From assembly GCF_036711975.1 (NCBI RefSeq), contig NC_091971.1, positions 8,315,501-8,379,500 on the forward strand: a stretch of 64,000 bases of DNA, given 5' to 3'. The DNA comes from Onthophagus taurus (taxonomy: Eukaryota > Arthropoda > Insecta > Coleoptera > Scarabaeidae). The notes under the pieces are model-generated. The model made no database searches and was not told the origin of the DNA. It saw only the letters and a program-made list of their open reading frames with translations. This document shows positions 22,198 through 35,675 of the stretch, piece after piece. Position 1 is the stretch's first letter, and the number at the start of each line of letters is the position of its first letter. The translations under genes were made by a program, and so were the position numbers.

Positions 22198-25100
22198 TTA
22201 CAAAACTACCTCACTAAAAACTTCTTTTTTATTAATATTATTATAAGAATTTTGAGCAATTTCATGTAAATTTGCACTCATTGCAATTCCAGTTTTTTCA
22301 ACCATTTCAAAAAATGCACCTTTATTTTGCAATAAAATATGTGGATGATCAAATTCTTTAACTTCACCAGCATCCATAACTAAAACGACGTCACTATCGA
22401 TGATTGTATGCAATCTATGAGCTATTGTTAAAACGGTGCAATTTCTGAATTTTTTTCTTATGGTTGTTTGAATTAAAGCATCGGTTTTCGGGTCAACATT
22501 AGCTGTTGCTTCATCCATAATTAGAATTTTATTCTTTTTTATAATAGCTCTGGCTAGACAAACTAACTGTCGTTGTCCTACGCTTAAATTCGATCCTCCT
22601 TCTGACATTTTCGTAAGAAGCCCTTCCGAGAAATCTTTAACGACGTCTTTTAATTCGACTTCGCCTAAAGCATTCCATAAATCGTTATCGTTGTATTCTT
22701 CGAAGGGGTCCAAATTTTTTCTCATTGTTTCTGAGAAAAGAACTGGTTCTTGAGGGATTATTGCAATTTTCGATCGTAGATTTTGAAGGGGAATTTCTTT
22801 TATGTTAACGTCATCTATTAAAATATTTCCGTCTGTGTAAGCTAATTGAAAAAGTGAAAGACTTAACGAAGATTTTCCAGCTCCGGTTCTTCCGACTATT
22901 CCCACTTTTTCTCCTGGTTTAATTTTAAACGTCAATTTTTTTAAAACTGGTTCACCAGCCGGGTCGTATCTTAAGGAAACTTTATCAAATTCAATTCCAC
23001 CGAATTCCGGCCATTTCTCATCCGGCACAGTATCCCTTTTAACATCATTTCCATCCACGTCTAACTCTAAATATTCCGTAATCCTTTCTACGGATGTCAT
23101 ATTATTCGTCATTTCGCAAAATTGTCTTATACACCATTGAGTTATTTCCATCATCATTATCGATTGGGTTATCGCTAATCCAGCGATTCCAGCCGAAGAT
23201 TCTTCAACAATAAAAAAACTGAAAGTTACAATGAAGACTAAAACCACGCATAAAGCATCTATTAGGAATCCAAAAGCATGAATGCTGGATAAATACATAA
23301 ACCAAGTTGAAGTGTGGATATCTTGGTAGTTATCAAAAACTTCTACGAATGAAGTTTGTTCGCGAAAAGCTCGAATTGTTGATAATCCTTGAAGCGAGGT
23401 GTTCATGTGAGTATAAACTGGGCTTCGCGCTAAAAATTAAAAATAAATTAATTTAGGACCAATCTTTAATTTTTTTATCTTACTAATTCCTTCCAGGCGT
23501 TTTATTGCAATGCTTGATGGTAAATAAAAAAGTCTTAATACGTAGAGTGATGTTAAAAGCAGAATCATAGCAAGGCAAAGCCAAGGGTTTATTGCAGTTT
23601 CTAAAATTAAAACTCCCACGATAACCAAAGCGATCTAAAAAAAAATATTGAAATCAAATTAATTAAAATCAAAAAAAAATCTTACAACTAAAGCATCGAT
23701 TATAACTCCAGGAAGATAATCGTCTAATAACCCGAGATCTCTCGAAAATCGATTTAAAATCCTTCCGGATGGGTTTAAATGGAAAAATCTCATCGGTGCT
23801 GTCACAACCCGTCCAAAAATTCGATTATGAAGATTTTTTGATGCTTCTATTAATAACATAAAACATCCAATTGCTGAAATAACCGCTGTGATAATAACAA
23901 CGATAATAATTCCAGCAAAAATCACCATGTGATCATCACGAGTTAATAAAGTTTCAGTAGATGTTCCGTTATTAATCACCATCATTTTGTCAACGTTACT
24001 CCTAAATAAAGAGGTCCGTTATATCGAAATTTTACTATATTTCAAGTTATATAAAATTTTACCAATAACTAACAGCTGCATCAGCAATTGTACAAGCTCC
24101 TTCATAAACAATAACAACTAATAAAATCAAAAAGTGAATATAAAATCTTCCTCCAGCTTTTAAATAAGTTTTGTATACTTTTAAATCAACCATGCCATCA
24201 TCTCGAGCTTCTTTATCGTTATTTTCTTCGTTTTCCCCATTATAATCATAATCATCATGAATTTCTGCTGGATTAAGCGTTGATTTTTCATCACCCACAT
24301 CGCCCAAAATCTTTAAAAACCCAACGTTGGCTTCTTGAAGGTATTTATAAGTTCCTTTTGATGCTAATTTCCCATTTTCTAATAAATAGATATAATCGAC
24401 GTATTTTAAAAATTGTAACTGATTTGTTACTAAAATGACACATTTGTTATTGAGATATTTTGAGATACACTCATCAAAAATTTGTTTAGCAACGTGGCTA
24501 TCAACTGCTGCTAACGGATCATCTAACAAGTAAATATCGGAGTTTTTGTAAACCGCCCGAGCTAAGTTAATGCGAGCTTTTTGTCCACCGCTTAAATTAG
24601 CTCCGTTTTCGACGATGATCGTTTGATCAGATTTTGGAAATATTGATAAATCTCTTTCTAAAGCGCATACTTTTATTACTTTCTTGTAGCGAGTTTCATT
24701 GTAAGGTTGGCCGAATAAAATGTTATCTTTTACGGTTCCTATAAAAAACCACGCTTCTTGTGGCGAATAAGAAATCGTTCCCTGTACATCAATCTTTCCC
24801 GAAATTAAAGGAAGTTCTTTTAAGATTACATTTAAAAAGCTACTTTTTCCACTTCCAACAGATCCAACAACCGCAACTAACGAAGAATTTTGAATCTTTA
24901 ACGATAAATTTTCTAACGTGTTTTCGGTCAATTTTTTATCCCATTTTGATGAAGCGTTTATAAATTCAACGCCAATTGGTTTATCGATTTCGCGAATCTC
25001 CTCGATCTTTTTGTATTTTTCTTTAAAACCGTTTAAATTGGAGATTTCACCTTCCGAAAGGAACTCTTGGATTCTTTTGACTGAAACTAAAGCTTCCGCA

Positions 25101-27675
25101 GTTCTAAACATTCCTTGCGGGAAATAGATGTTCAATGAAAGTTTCAGCATGTTGTAGAATACGACTAAACTAAAAACGTGCATTGGATTTAGAATATATC
25201 CGGCTAAAACGAAACCAATAACGCTTGCGAATACCCCCAGCTTTGGAAGGAAATTAATAAAAGCTAAAGTTACCGAGATCAAAAATGATGTGTAACGAAT
25301 TTTTTTGATTTCAGAACTGTAATAAAATCAAATAAAAATGATTATTACATTTTAATAAAAAGTTATTTTGTTTTCTCACTTTCTTATTCGATTAATTAAT
25401 TTGATAAAGGGTTGTTCCCAAGTGTACATTTTTATAACTTGAATCCCAGATAAAATTTCGTTCATAACTTTCACTCTTTCATCGGTGATGGATGCTGTTT
25501 GTAATCTTAAAATTGAAATTTTTTTCCCAACCAAAACTAAAACATAAAATAACAATTACAAAAAAATTGTATTGTTTCAATTTGAACTCACTCTGTATTG
25601 GAATAACAATAATAAAAACAAGAACTCCAATAATTCCAGTCCATCCAGTTTCAAAACATAAAATAATCATAACAACAATGCTTTGTAACGGCGATAACCA
25701 TAAACTGTTTATGAAAATAGCTGCGAAATCAAATCGACTCACATCATTCGTCAATAAATTAACTAAATGGCCCACGGTGGTATTCCCCATTGAACCTTTA
25801 CTGATTTTCAGTGATTTCCGGTAGATTAACGAACAACAAGCAACGCGAACTTTCATTCCCAAAATTTGATATCCAAACATGTAAAGATGAGAACCAATTG
25901 CGATTGCAAATCCGCATATAATTAAAACCGAAGCGTAAACGTAAGCTTCGCGCGTTGATATCGATGAGGTGTCATCAGAAAAGTATTTTAAAAGTCTTAT
26001 GAATGATAAACCTTGCCCTACTCTGAAAAGAATTTTTTTTTGAATTAAAACTTTGTGGTTTTTAAATTAAAAAAAGGTAAGGTACTTGAAAATTAATTCA
26101 GTTGCCACTGCAACTAAAGCGTACGAAACGAAGTTTATTCCGAAGACTTCCCAAATTGCTTTCGTTAGGGAAGGTTGATCTTTTAACTTTTCCCTTTCCC
26201 ATTCTTGTTCTAAACGATCACCTAAATAACTCGACTTTTGACTGTCTAAAGTTTTGAATAAATCTTCTTCGTTTAATTGTTTTTGGTATCCTTTTAGAAA
26301 TGTTGGCATAAACCATCTAAAAATAAATTATTTTTGTTAATTTGATGTTGATTGATGTTTTAAAATTATACCGACAAATTATTATTAACTAATTATATTA
26401 ATACTATATTATAATTATAAATATTTATTACGTAGAGGCGAAGAGAGACTTTGATATTTTCATATTTTATAAAGTAACTTTAAAATTTATTTCGTTGGCT
26501 TTTAGAGAGTGTTTCAGTTTGGGACCACTTTATGTAATACGTTTGGACTTTTTAAGCCTTGTGTATGAGCGCAACCTCAAATATATAGAGATTATAGAGG
26601 AACTTTCCTCATTGCGCTCAATGAGTTTTGTTAGAACAATTATTCTTCTCAAATTGGTGGTGGCTGTGTTTATGCAGATGGCTCTAATTGTGAGAGGAAG
26701 TTCTGCATTACGAGTGTGTATCAACTTCTTTTTTGCTTGTTATTTCCAAATATACTAGTATTATCTTGTCACTGCAAACGTTGCTTTCAGATGACTCGTT
26801 GCAAACAATTCAAGAAATACTTTATATTGTACAAGATTCAGGTAAGCAGTGACACTTATGCATTAGATTTGAAAATGTTAAACTTGCTAGATTTACATAG
26901 AGGAGAAATAAGGTTCCAAACTGTTTGGGTTGTGACCCCTTATTACATACTTTAAATGAGAACAAGAATAATTTGTATACATTAAAAATAATTGTGTATA
27001 ATAATAGTAGTAGTTATTACGTTGAGGCACAACTGATGTTATGATTTTGTACCCAGATCCAGAAACTACCTATCTTGACCATTCGATTCTTCTCCGGTGA
27101 AGACAACTAGCGATATAATGCGGAATTGATTATTAGCACTGGTGAAAATAGAATTGTCACAGTTGTTCTCAAATCTGGCGACTATAAAAACAAATATTTT
27201 GACGTTGAATGCAAAACTTATGGTATTATCAATAATCATAGAAATTTCGAATTTGCGCATATTAAGCCATAGCCTAAATTTGCGATTTCACAACAACTGA
27301 TATTAATTTGAATTATTTCATCGATTTGCTTTACTTGCTATTGAATTACATACTTGGTCCGGTATATGAACACTCATGATTTTGGTCATTCACGACCAAT
27401 TCTGTGTATTACGTCATTTAAGCCCGATTAATATCACCTAGGTAGTCAATTGTAATGCGTTAGTCAATCAAAAAGCGAAATGATCGATTAAGCTTCGATT
27501 AATTTGATGGCGTTTATAAAAGTGGTTAAATTAAAAAATTATCAATAATAACTTAATAATCTGTCGGTATGATTCTAAAATCTTCCTTTCTTTTTGATAT
27601 TTACGCAAACGTGCAATATGAAAATATATTCGCCGTTTCTCTTGGATTTTTTGCTGTTGGAACCTTCGGTGACAT
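22198..27675 (-). CDS. ABCC transporter A (MRP4-like)
   Basis: Full ABC exporter of the short MRP type (no TMD0), 1280 residues. Exons: 27675-27605, 26316-26086, 26022-25592, 25536-25380, 25316-24063, 24001-23686, 23634-23484, 23429-22198; all phases join. Exon 1 encodes the family's N-terminal [10 protein letters not shown] motif and sits beyond a 1.3-kb intron. Order: TMD1, NBD1 (Walker A GSVGSGKS near 444, Q-loop YSPQEAW, LSGGQ near 535, Walker B IYLLDDP), linker, TMD2, NBD2 (GRTGAGKSS near 1047, LSVGQ near 1150, ILIMDEA, IAHRL). The NBD1 H-loop reads VTNQLQ, with Asn where VTHQLQ is usual. Intron 8 of the family and the C-terminal intron are absent, so the tail ([13 protein letters not shown]) is in the last exon. 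Expected to export organic anions at the plasma membrane; substrate unknown. Confidence 0.93.
26480..26955 (+). pseudogene. Membrane-protein-like fragment in intron 1 of gene A
   Basis: Plus strand, antisense to gene A. An 87-codon open stretch ends at a stop at 26,756. Shifting frames there gives [20 protein letters not shown], and a further shift gives [20 protein letters not shown]. The order (hydrophobic helices, then a polar helix, then an EI-x-F-Q pattern) recalls the end of insect gustatory receptors, but the final TYLVILIQF-type helix is missing. Best read as a decayed chemoreceptor-like fragment; chance cannot be excluded. Confidence 0.25.
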
Positions 27676-29186
27676 TTTCTAGAATGAAAAGAATTTATGA
27701 ATTGATTAGATTATTGCGATTAATTGTATATTAAATCTTTACTTCTTTTAATTGAGTATAAAAAGAATTTTTTTCATGCAATTGTATTTTACCACATTGA
27801 CGTTCTTAATGAATATTCAATTAGAAAAAAAAAACTAAAGATATATTACAACTTCGTAATGGCTTAAAGCAGCTATTGAATAATTAATGAATTGCATTTT
27901 ATGCACGTGCTCGTGTTTTACTAACCTACAAGAAAATGGGTGTGAAAAGATTCATATTAATAATTATTAATTATTAGTTTATTGCATACTGAATTCTAAT
28001 TCAAATAAAGTTAATCAAAAGTTTACTATTATTATTATTTATCGGAAACTTCTTAAGAAGTAACTTAAGCAAATTGTTTAACTTACCTTTTATTTTGTTA
28101 TTTAATCCAGCAATAAAGAAGGGCACCTAACACAAAGTATTAAAAACCGCACATTTTAGTGTTTCCTGAACAACATTTTTTGCAATCGGTTACTTAAGTT
28201 ATTTCAGCGAGTGCAGCAATGTAACTGAGACCATTCCTGAAGCTCAAAGACTGGATCGCCAATCTTCAAGGTTACTTAGAAACCACTGGAAGCTGTTCTT
28301 AACGATATTGTCTTTTTTCAACGGGTTGACGTTGATTCTTATCTGAACTATTTATCTTTAACTTTATATTAATATTAATTTTTTGATATACATAATCTTA
28401 AATGTTGCTCTAAAAATTAAAAATTGTTGATCCAATATTTATTTTTAAATTCCTTTTTTGACAATTTATTTGAATATGTAAAATTTAAGATGTTTTAGTG
28501 TAAACAAGGACGATTGAAGGTTTCTGATCCCAAATAGATGACGAATACTTCACCTTCGGAATTTAGAGGTAATTTCTCGTTTAAAAACATGTTAAAATTC
28601 TTTTTTTGTCATTATAGAGATCTATCTACGAATATATAGAACGTTAATCTAAATTCAAATCAACAACTGTCCTTTATGCGTAGGTATAATTCGAAAGTCA
28701 AGGTTAACATCTCTTATTGTTAGTTTGAATGTGTTTAAAGACAAAGTACAATTGCTCTTATTTTTTTTAAACATATCGGAAGCCGGAAAAATAAACGAGA
28801 ACAAAGTTTGTACTTTCTTATTTAAAGTTAGATCGTGATCGATTTTGCCGACAGACTTCCTCTCTGGTGGTTCAAGGTTCTTCGGTTATTCAACTTAAAA
28901 TGAGCTAACCAGAGGTGTACTTTAAGGATTTCCCTGCAGAATCAGGTGATGAATAATAAAATGAATCGTAAAATAAATGATTTTTTAATAAAGAAGTGGT
29001 GTGAAAAATGAGATAGGAACTTTTAACATTCACTCATTAAATTTAAAATTAAAAGTTTATGTTTAATCTATAATAAGAAAAAAATGTGTAAGAAAATAAA
29101 ATTTATTAAAAAATATTTTAAAAGATTACATCTTTAATTCTTAGTTTTTATTTTCTTGAAATTGAAATTATTATAAATTACCTACT
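27676..29186. other. Intergenic between ABCC A start and B end
   Basis: About 1.5 kb, AT-rich, expected to hold the promoter of gene A and the 3' untranslated region of gene B (both minus strand). On the minus strand, CTTTTCATTCTAG stands just before the ATG of gene A and could be a 5'-UTR splice acceptor. No gene or strong repeat is seen. Confidence 0.5.
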
Positions 29187-32100
29187 TCAATTAGTTTTCT
29201 TTTTATTACTCGAGTTGTAATTCTAAAAAAAAATAATAATTAAAAAAATAATTCAAAAATATAAAAAAACCTCAATATAACGGACCTAAGTATTAAAAAC
29301 ATTCCGTCTGAAGACGCACGGCTAAACCCGAAACTTTCAAGGTCTAGTGTTAGTTCTAGTTTTAGATCAATGAAAAGTATACCACAATTTAACACTTAGT
29401 AACAACTAAAACTAGATCTAACACTAGAAACTTCGGGTTTATCCGTTTTAAGAGACGTACGGCTAAACCCGAATGTTTCTAGTTCTAGGGTTAGTGTTAG
29501 TTTTTCATTTAGTTCACTAACTTCTAGTTGTGATTCAGTGCTAGATTGTCGAATTTGTCAGTTGCTTCCTCGAATTAATCCGTTATTATCAAGGTTTTAC
29601 TGTACTTTCAAATAAAAATGAAATAAACTTACAGATTCAGCTACCCTTGTTAATGTATCTGACATACTTCTTCCAGTTTGTTGAACCATCCCATAAAATA
29701 TTCCTTGTGCCTTCAATAAAACATAAGGATGATCAAATTCTTTAGCCTCACCATCATCCATAACTAAAATCTTATCAGAATCCATAACAGTATTCAATCT
29801 GTGAGCAATTGTTAAAACGGTACAATCAGAAAATTTATCACGAATTGTTTGTTGTATTAAAAAGTCGGTTTTTGGATCAACATTGGCAGTGGCTTCATCC
29901 AGAATTAAAATGTTATTTTTTCGTAAAATAGTCCTTGCTAAACAAATTAATTGTCTTTGACCGACGCTAAAATTAGTACCACCTTCGGATACTTTGGTGT
30001 TTAAATTTAATGGGCTATTAGCGATTAATTGTTTTAATTCGACGTCGGCTAAGGCACTCCAAAGTTCTTCATCTGAGTGTTGATTGAAAGGATCTAAATT
30101 TTTTCTTAAAGTTCCCGAAAAAAGAACGGGGTCTTGCGGGATGATTGAAATTTTTGATCTAACCGTTGGTAAAGAAAAAATTGAAATATCTAAATCATCG
30201 ATGAGGATTTGTCCTTCAATTTTTGTTAATTGGAAAAGTGCCGATATTAAACTCGATTTTCCTGCTCCCGTTCTCCCAACAATTCCCACTTTTTCTTGTG
30301 GTTCAATTGTAAAACTAAGATTTTTAAGTACAAATGACTCATTTGGTGAATATCTTAAGCTAACATATTTAAATTGAATTTTTCCTTCTGTTGGCCAATT
30401 TTCCGGCGTGGTCTTTTTCTGTTCCACTTTTTCTTCAGATTCCAATTTAGTGTACTCCACAACTCTTTCAACCGAAGTCATTTGATTCTCTAATTCACTC
30501 CATTGCCTCATTCCCCATTGAAAAGTTCCCGTCAGCATAATCGATTGAGTTATAGCTAAACCAACGTTTCCTCCAAATTGCTCTAAAAATGTACAAATTA
30601 ATAAAAATCTTGAAAATAACTTAATTTTAATTTACCATGTCGCATAACCAAAAAGCTCAATGTTACGCATGCGATATAAACAACACAAATTAAATCCAAC
30701 CAAAATCCAAAAGTTCTTGAACTTCCCAAAAACATAAACCAAGCTGAGCTATGCAAATTTTGATGCATATCGAATTCTCTTTTTAACATTTCTTCAGCGC
30801 CGAATGCTCTTATTGTTGTTATTCCTTGTAATGATGAACTTATATGAGTAAAAACTGGACTACGAGCTAAAAATATTATTATTAATCAAGATTTTCAATA
30901 TTTGTAGATTATTTGGTTAAAAAGTTATTGGTGTAAATTTTTTAACTTCAATTTCGTATTTTGTTTTGAATATTATTTACATAAAATTTGAACTTACTCA
31001 CTCCTTCTAATCTTTTAACATTTCTGCTTGTTGCCAAATAAAATTTTCGTAATATATAAAAAAATGTTAAAATTACTAATGCTACACCTAAAAGATATGG
31101 ATTGACTGTGGCTACAACTCCAGTTATTCCCATCACTTTTAAACCTATCTAAATACAAAAATCATAAATTAAAATAAATAAATAAATAAAGAATTTTAAT
31201 AAATTACCTGAATTGTATCAATAATAACAACCGGAAGTATCTCATCAATCGACCCCATATCTTTAGAAAATCTATTTAAAATTCGTCCCGACGAACTCGT
31301 ATTATAAAACCGCATCGGAACTTGAACGATTTTTGAAAACATTCGATTATGTAAATTTGTGGATGATCTCATACAAAAAGCGAAGAATATAAAAGATCTT
31401 GTTAAGAATATAAATACGGTAAAAATAACGATTGAAGCGTAAATATATAACGTTGTATCTCTTGAGATGTATTCTTCTTCTTGCGATCTTGTAAAATTAT
31501 GAACTGCTTTAGTTTGTTCAAGATTTGTCCTAAAATTAACGCGATCTTATCATGTTAATAAAATAAATTTTCACAATACTTACCAATAACTTAAAAAATA
31601 ATCGCAGCTACTAGCTGATATTTGCGCAATAATAAATAAAGACATCAAGAAAAAAATAAAACATCCGCTTCCACCCGCTCTAAAATAACTTCCATAAATT
31701 TTCGAACCAATTGTGCCGGAAAATCTTGATTCCCTAGCTACAACTTGTTCTTGTCCACTCAAAGTACTCGGTTCGTAATGCAAATTTTCCTGTTCACTTT
31801 TCGTGTCTTCTTCAACAGTTTCATCGTCTAATAACTCGGCAAAATCTAGCCCACTTTCTTGAAGTTCTTGGTAATTTCCAGAACCTGCTATTTCACCATT
31901 TTCAAGTAAATAAATTTTGTCAACCGATCGCAAAAATTGCAATTGATTTGTAACCAAAATAACACATTTATGACCCAAAAAGCCCATAATGCAATCTTCA
32001 AAAAGTGTTTTAGCTACGTACGTATCAACAGCAGCTAAAGGATCATCTAATAAATAAACATCCGATTCTTTATAAATAGCTCTAGCTAAATTTATTCGAG

Positions 32101-33893
32101 CCTTTTGGCCTCCGCTTAAAGTTACTCCTCTTTCACCAACAAGTGTCATATCACCATGTTGAAATAAAGAAAAATCTCTTTCTAAAGCACATACTTTAGT
32201 TACTTTTTGATATCTATCGCTTTTAAAAGGTTGCCCAAAAAGAATATTATCTCTTATTGAGCCACCGAAAAGCCATGGGTCTTGAGAAGCATAAGAAATC
32301 GATCCATACACGTGTAAATCACCTTCTAAAAGTGGTAATTCTTGAAGGATTACATGAAGTAAACTGGTTTTTCCGCTACCAACGTATCCAATGATAGCAA
32401 CTAATTGACCTTCGAGGACATTTAAATTAATATTTGTTAATGTATTTTTAGGAGATGAAGGAACCCATTTAGCTGTGGCATTTTTAATCTCAATTCCATC
32501 AGGTTTTATTTCGTGGGTGTTTATTCCATTTTGCGCTATTTGAGGGGGATTTCTTTCTTCAACGGCTAAAAAATTTTGAAGTCTTCGAATAGAAACTAAA
32601 GCTTCAGCGCATTGAGTGATTCCATTTGGAAGGTAAACCGTCATTGATTGTCTCAATATGTTATAAAATGAACTTATAACAAAAACGTATTCAGCACTAA
32701 CAATACCTCCACTTAAAGTGTAAGTAAAAATGCTTAAAAAAAGTGCTAAATTTCCCATGAAGTTGGTAAACGATAATATCGTTCCTTTTATATACGAAGT
32801 TCTTTTGATTTCAGCTATTTCCAAACGCCTTACTAAAGCCACTAACATCGCAAACGGCTTCTCCCAAGCGTACATTTTAATAACTTGCATTCCTGTTATA
32901 ATTTCGTTCATTAATCTTACTCTTTCATCAGTTTTAATAGCTACTCTTAAACGTAGAACTGAAGTTCTTTTTCCCAAATATACTAATAATAAAAATCAGA
33001 AGATATTATAAACATTTAAATGGTGTCAAATACTGACTTTGTAAGGGTAAAAATAAAATAATGAAGCAAATTCCAATAATTCCAGTCCATCCAACGTGAT
33101 AATAAACTAAATACATTATTAAACACATTTGAATAGGTCCAACCCATAAATTGTGGACATTAATAATCGCATAATCGAATCTGTTTACATCGTTTGAAAG
33201 TAAATTTATCATTTGACCCGTTGTTGTATCCGCCAAAGCAACTTTGCTCATTTTCAATGCCTTTCGATAAATCAACGAGCAACAAGCCACCCTCATTTTC
33301 ATCCCCAAGTGTTGTAATCCAAGCATGTAATTATGACCAAACATTACGTTTAAAAATGAACAACAAATTATCGTTCCAGCGTACATGTAAGCTTTACTTT
33401 CGTTTATATCTGTTTGTCCGGGGGTGTAATAATGTATAAGTCTTCCTAAAGCTAAAGTTTGAGTTACTCTAAAAAATTAATAAAATTAAAATAGAAATAG
33501 AAAAAAATTTTTTGATATAAATTACTTTAAAACTAGCTCATTTATAACAGTTATTATTCCGTAACACATCAATTTCGGTCCAAAAACTCGAAATAAAGTC
33601 ATTCCAAACGACGGTTTCGTCTTCTTTACTTCTTTCATCCATGCTTCTTCAAGTTTATCACCTAAAAAGCCCGACTCGTGTTCTGGAAGGGTTGCAAAGA
33701 GATCGTCTTCGTCTAAAGTTTTTTTAAAGCCTTTTATAAAAGTTGGAACAAACCACCTAAAATAAAAAAATTAAAAATAAATTTTTAAAAAAATTTTTAA
33801 TTAAGAAATTAATTACGCAAATGTAATTATAGAGAGTGGATTGGCATCTTCTCTGGGATTCTTTGGTTTCTCTTTACTCGGTGGTGGATGCAT
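29187..33893 (-). CDS. ABCC transporter B (MRP4-like)
   Basis: Complete short-MRP exporter, 1275 residues. Exons: 33893-33817, 33756-33526, 33468-33038, 32982-31584, 31529-31208, 31148-30998, 30866-30636, 30582-29633, 29222-29187, all in phase. NBD1: GYVGSGKTS near 445, YASQDPW, LSGGQ near 536, [12 protein letters not shown]-loop VTNQLQ (Asn for His). NBD2: GRTGAGKSS near 1050, FSVGQ near 1153, [17 protein letters not shown]. The last 36-base exon (NYNSSNKKKTN) was found by analogy with the tails of A and C; without it the frame runs on to a different stop at 29,597-29,599. An acceptor-like TTTTTTAG lies 27 bases before the ATG, so a 5'-UTR exon is likely. Introns 1-3 and 5-9 of the family pattern are present, intron 4 is absent. 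Confidence 0.93.
29285..29520. repeat. R1 repeat in inverted arrangement
   Basis: Inside the last intron of gene B (29,223-29,632). CGGCTAAACCCGAA plus the TAGTGTTAGTTCTAG arm occurs at 29,319-29,370, its reverse complement (AACTAAAACTAGATCTAACA, then TTCGGGTTTATCCG) at 29,402-29,446, and a third forward copy at 29,460-29,520. The neighbouring inverted copies could fold, as in a foldback element or MITE. Confidence 0.75.
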
Positions 33894-34589
33894 GGCCTGT
33901 TTCTCGGGTATTAAAAGCCTAAAAAAATATTGAAAACAATTTCTTAACGAATTCATTTGGGTGACAAGTTTGAACGATTCGAAATGTGCATCACTTTGTC
34001 ATTGTCAAAGGAAATTAATTGGAAAAACAAGTTGTTTGTTAAATTAGAAATAAGACGACTGGGATTAATGATTATTAATAATTAGTGTAAATTAAAAAAA
34101 AATTTGATGTTATTTAATTTTAATAAATTTACGAATTTAATATTTTTTTAATTATTTTTAAAATGAGATTTAATACGAATTGGCAACGAATGCAAACTAA
34201 AAACATCTACTTTTTGAGAACATTTTTTAACTGCAGCCTCAACAAATACCTCATATAACCAATTAAGTTTCAGTAAATATCTAATTACTATCCATGATAA
34301 GACAAACTATTTGTGACCGAATGCAGAGTTGAGTTGGAACATGTTTAAGAACTATGTCGGCGAGTTAGTACATAAATGGCATTCTCAACTAAATGGTTGA
34401 ATAATACTTGGATAACATTTTATACTTCACAACTTATGATGCTGTTCCTTTTGTTCCTCTATAGACATATTTATTGCTCTTATGTCTCTGAATGTCAAAT
34501 GTTTTACTGGCAATATTACTGATAATAATAATGAAAAATATCAAGAATGCAATGTTAAAAATGAGCGAAAAGATGTCATGAAGTGTACA

Positions 34590-35230
34590 AAGATATCAGA
34601 GACGAAATGCTTCAACTCGCCTTACTGACCATGTTAACTTATGACAGATGCCAGTCAGGACCGGTGGAGAAATATTTCAGAGACGATATACTCTACTCAT
34701 CTAACTGTCGATATTAAAGTTGACAGATTTGATGACGTTGAGAGATAGCAAGACCGATATTGAAGGATGTTTGATGTATGTTGTTGTAGGATGGCAAGAA
34801 ATTTCTTAGAAACCACTTAATCTGCTGTTTTAATTGAAGAACCGTACAATGTCAGAGGCAATATTAAAAGTAGATAGGGATGTTGAAGCATGAGCGATAT
34901 CTCAGCGACGATGAAGCTCAACGCAATTAACCTTTGATAGTGAAGATAACATTTAAGGAAGTTGAGAGATAGCAAGATCGATACTGAAGGATGTCAGAGA
35001 TGATATCAAGAGTGGGAAAGAATGATAGTGAAGTACTCCAGGAACGGTATTGAATCATGAGAGAAATGCTGTTGTGAGATGGAGGGATTTCTTAGAGACA
35101 ACTTAATCAGCTGTCGTAATCCTAAAATTTCAGAGACGACACTTAGCGTAGATAGGGAAGATATTACGAAAGACCAAAGACATGGAAACATGGCAGAAAC
35201 TATGTAGTTCAACGTATTTAACTGGCTCTA
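34590..35230. repeat. Diverged long-period tandem repeat
   Basis: Blocks recur in the same order: GTTGAGAGATAGCAAGA at 34,736 and 34,961; ATTTCTTAGA then CTTAATC at 34,801 and 35,088; GTAGATAGGG at 34,870 and 35,148; and a TCAAC end word at about 34,610, 34,918 and 35,208. The period varies from 225 to 300 because of indels (an extra ~65 bases after the first block in the second unit). Two full units and a partial third. No coding frame. Confidence 0.65.
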
Positions 35231-35675
35231 TTAAAAGATGAAACGGATAATGGTGAAAGGTGATATATTAAAAGATGCTAGAGACCAACATCAATAGTGG
35301 ATAGAATAAGTGTACATCTGAAGCAAAAGCTGTAATAATTCTTTTTGTGTTTTCGTGTTTATTGCAAGATTTAGTTTCGTTTGTAAAATTTTGCCTGAAT
35401 TCTTGATTATTATTGTTACGTATTCTACGCTTTCTGAACTATTGAGGTTGGCTCTTCATCGATTAGTCTTTATGATAGATTTCCTAATTTCATCTAGAGA
35501 CAAGGATATCTGAAACATCTGTTCTTACGTTTTAGTCTATACTTGTTATCTCTATTTTGTTAATTTCTCCAACAAGGTTCTCTATCTTTGACATATGCAT
35601 AATTAAATCGTTTGTAGACATCATGAGTTAATGAAATTTCTCGCATAAGGTTACTATTACTACGTTCTCCGCTAA

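Noticed and set aside
26067-26309. Start of ABCC gene A at the internal ATG 26,309
   Set aside because: A proper first exon with the family N-terminal motif was found at 27,605-27,675 and joins in phase; the internal ATG is within the WFMPTF segment.
29597-29632. Read-through C-terminus SLFHFYLKVQ for ABCC gene B
   Set aside because: A GTAAGT donor precedes it, and a tiny downstream exon gives a tail matching genes A and C.
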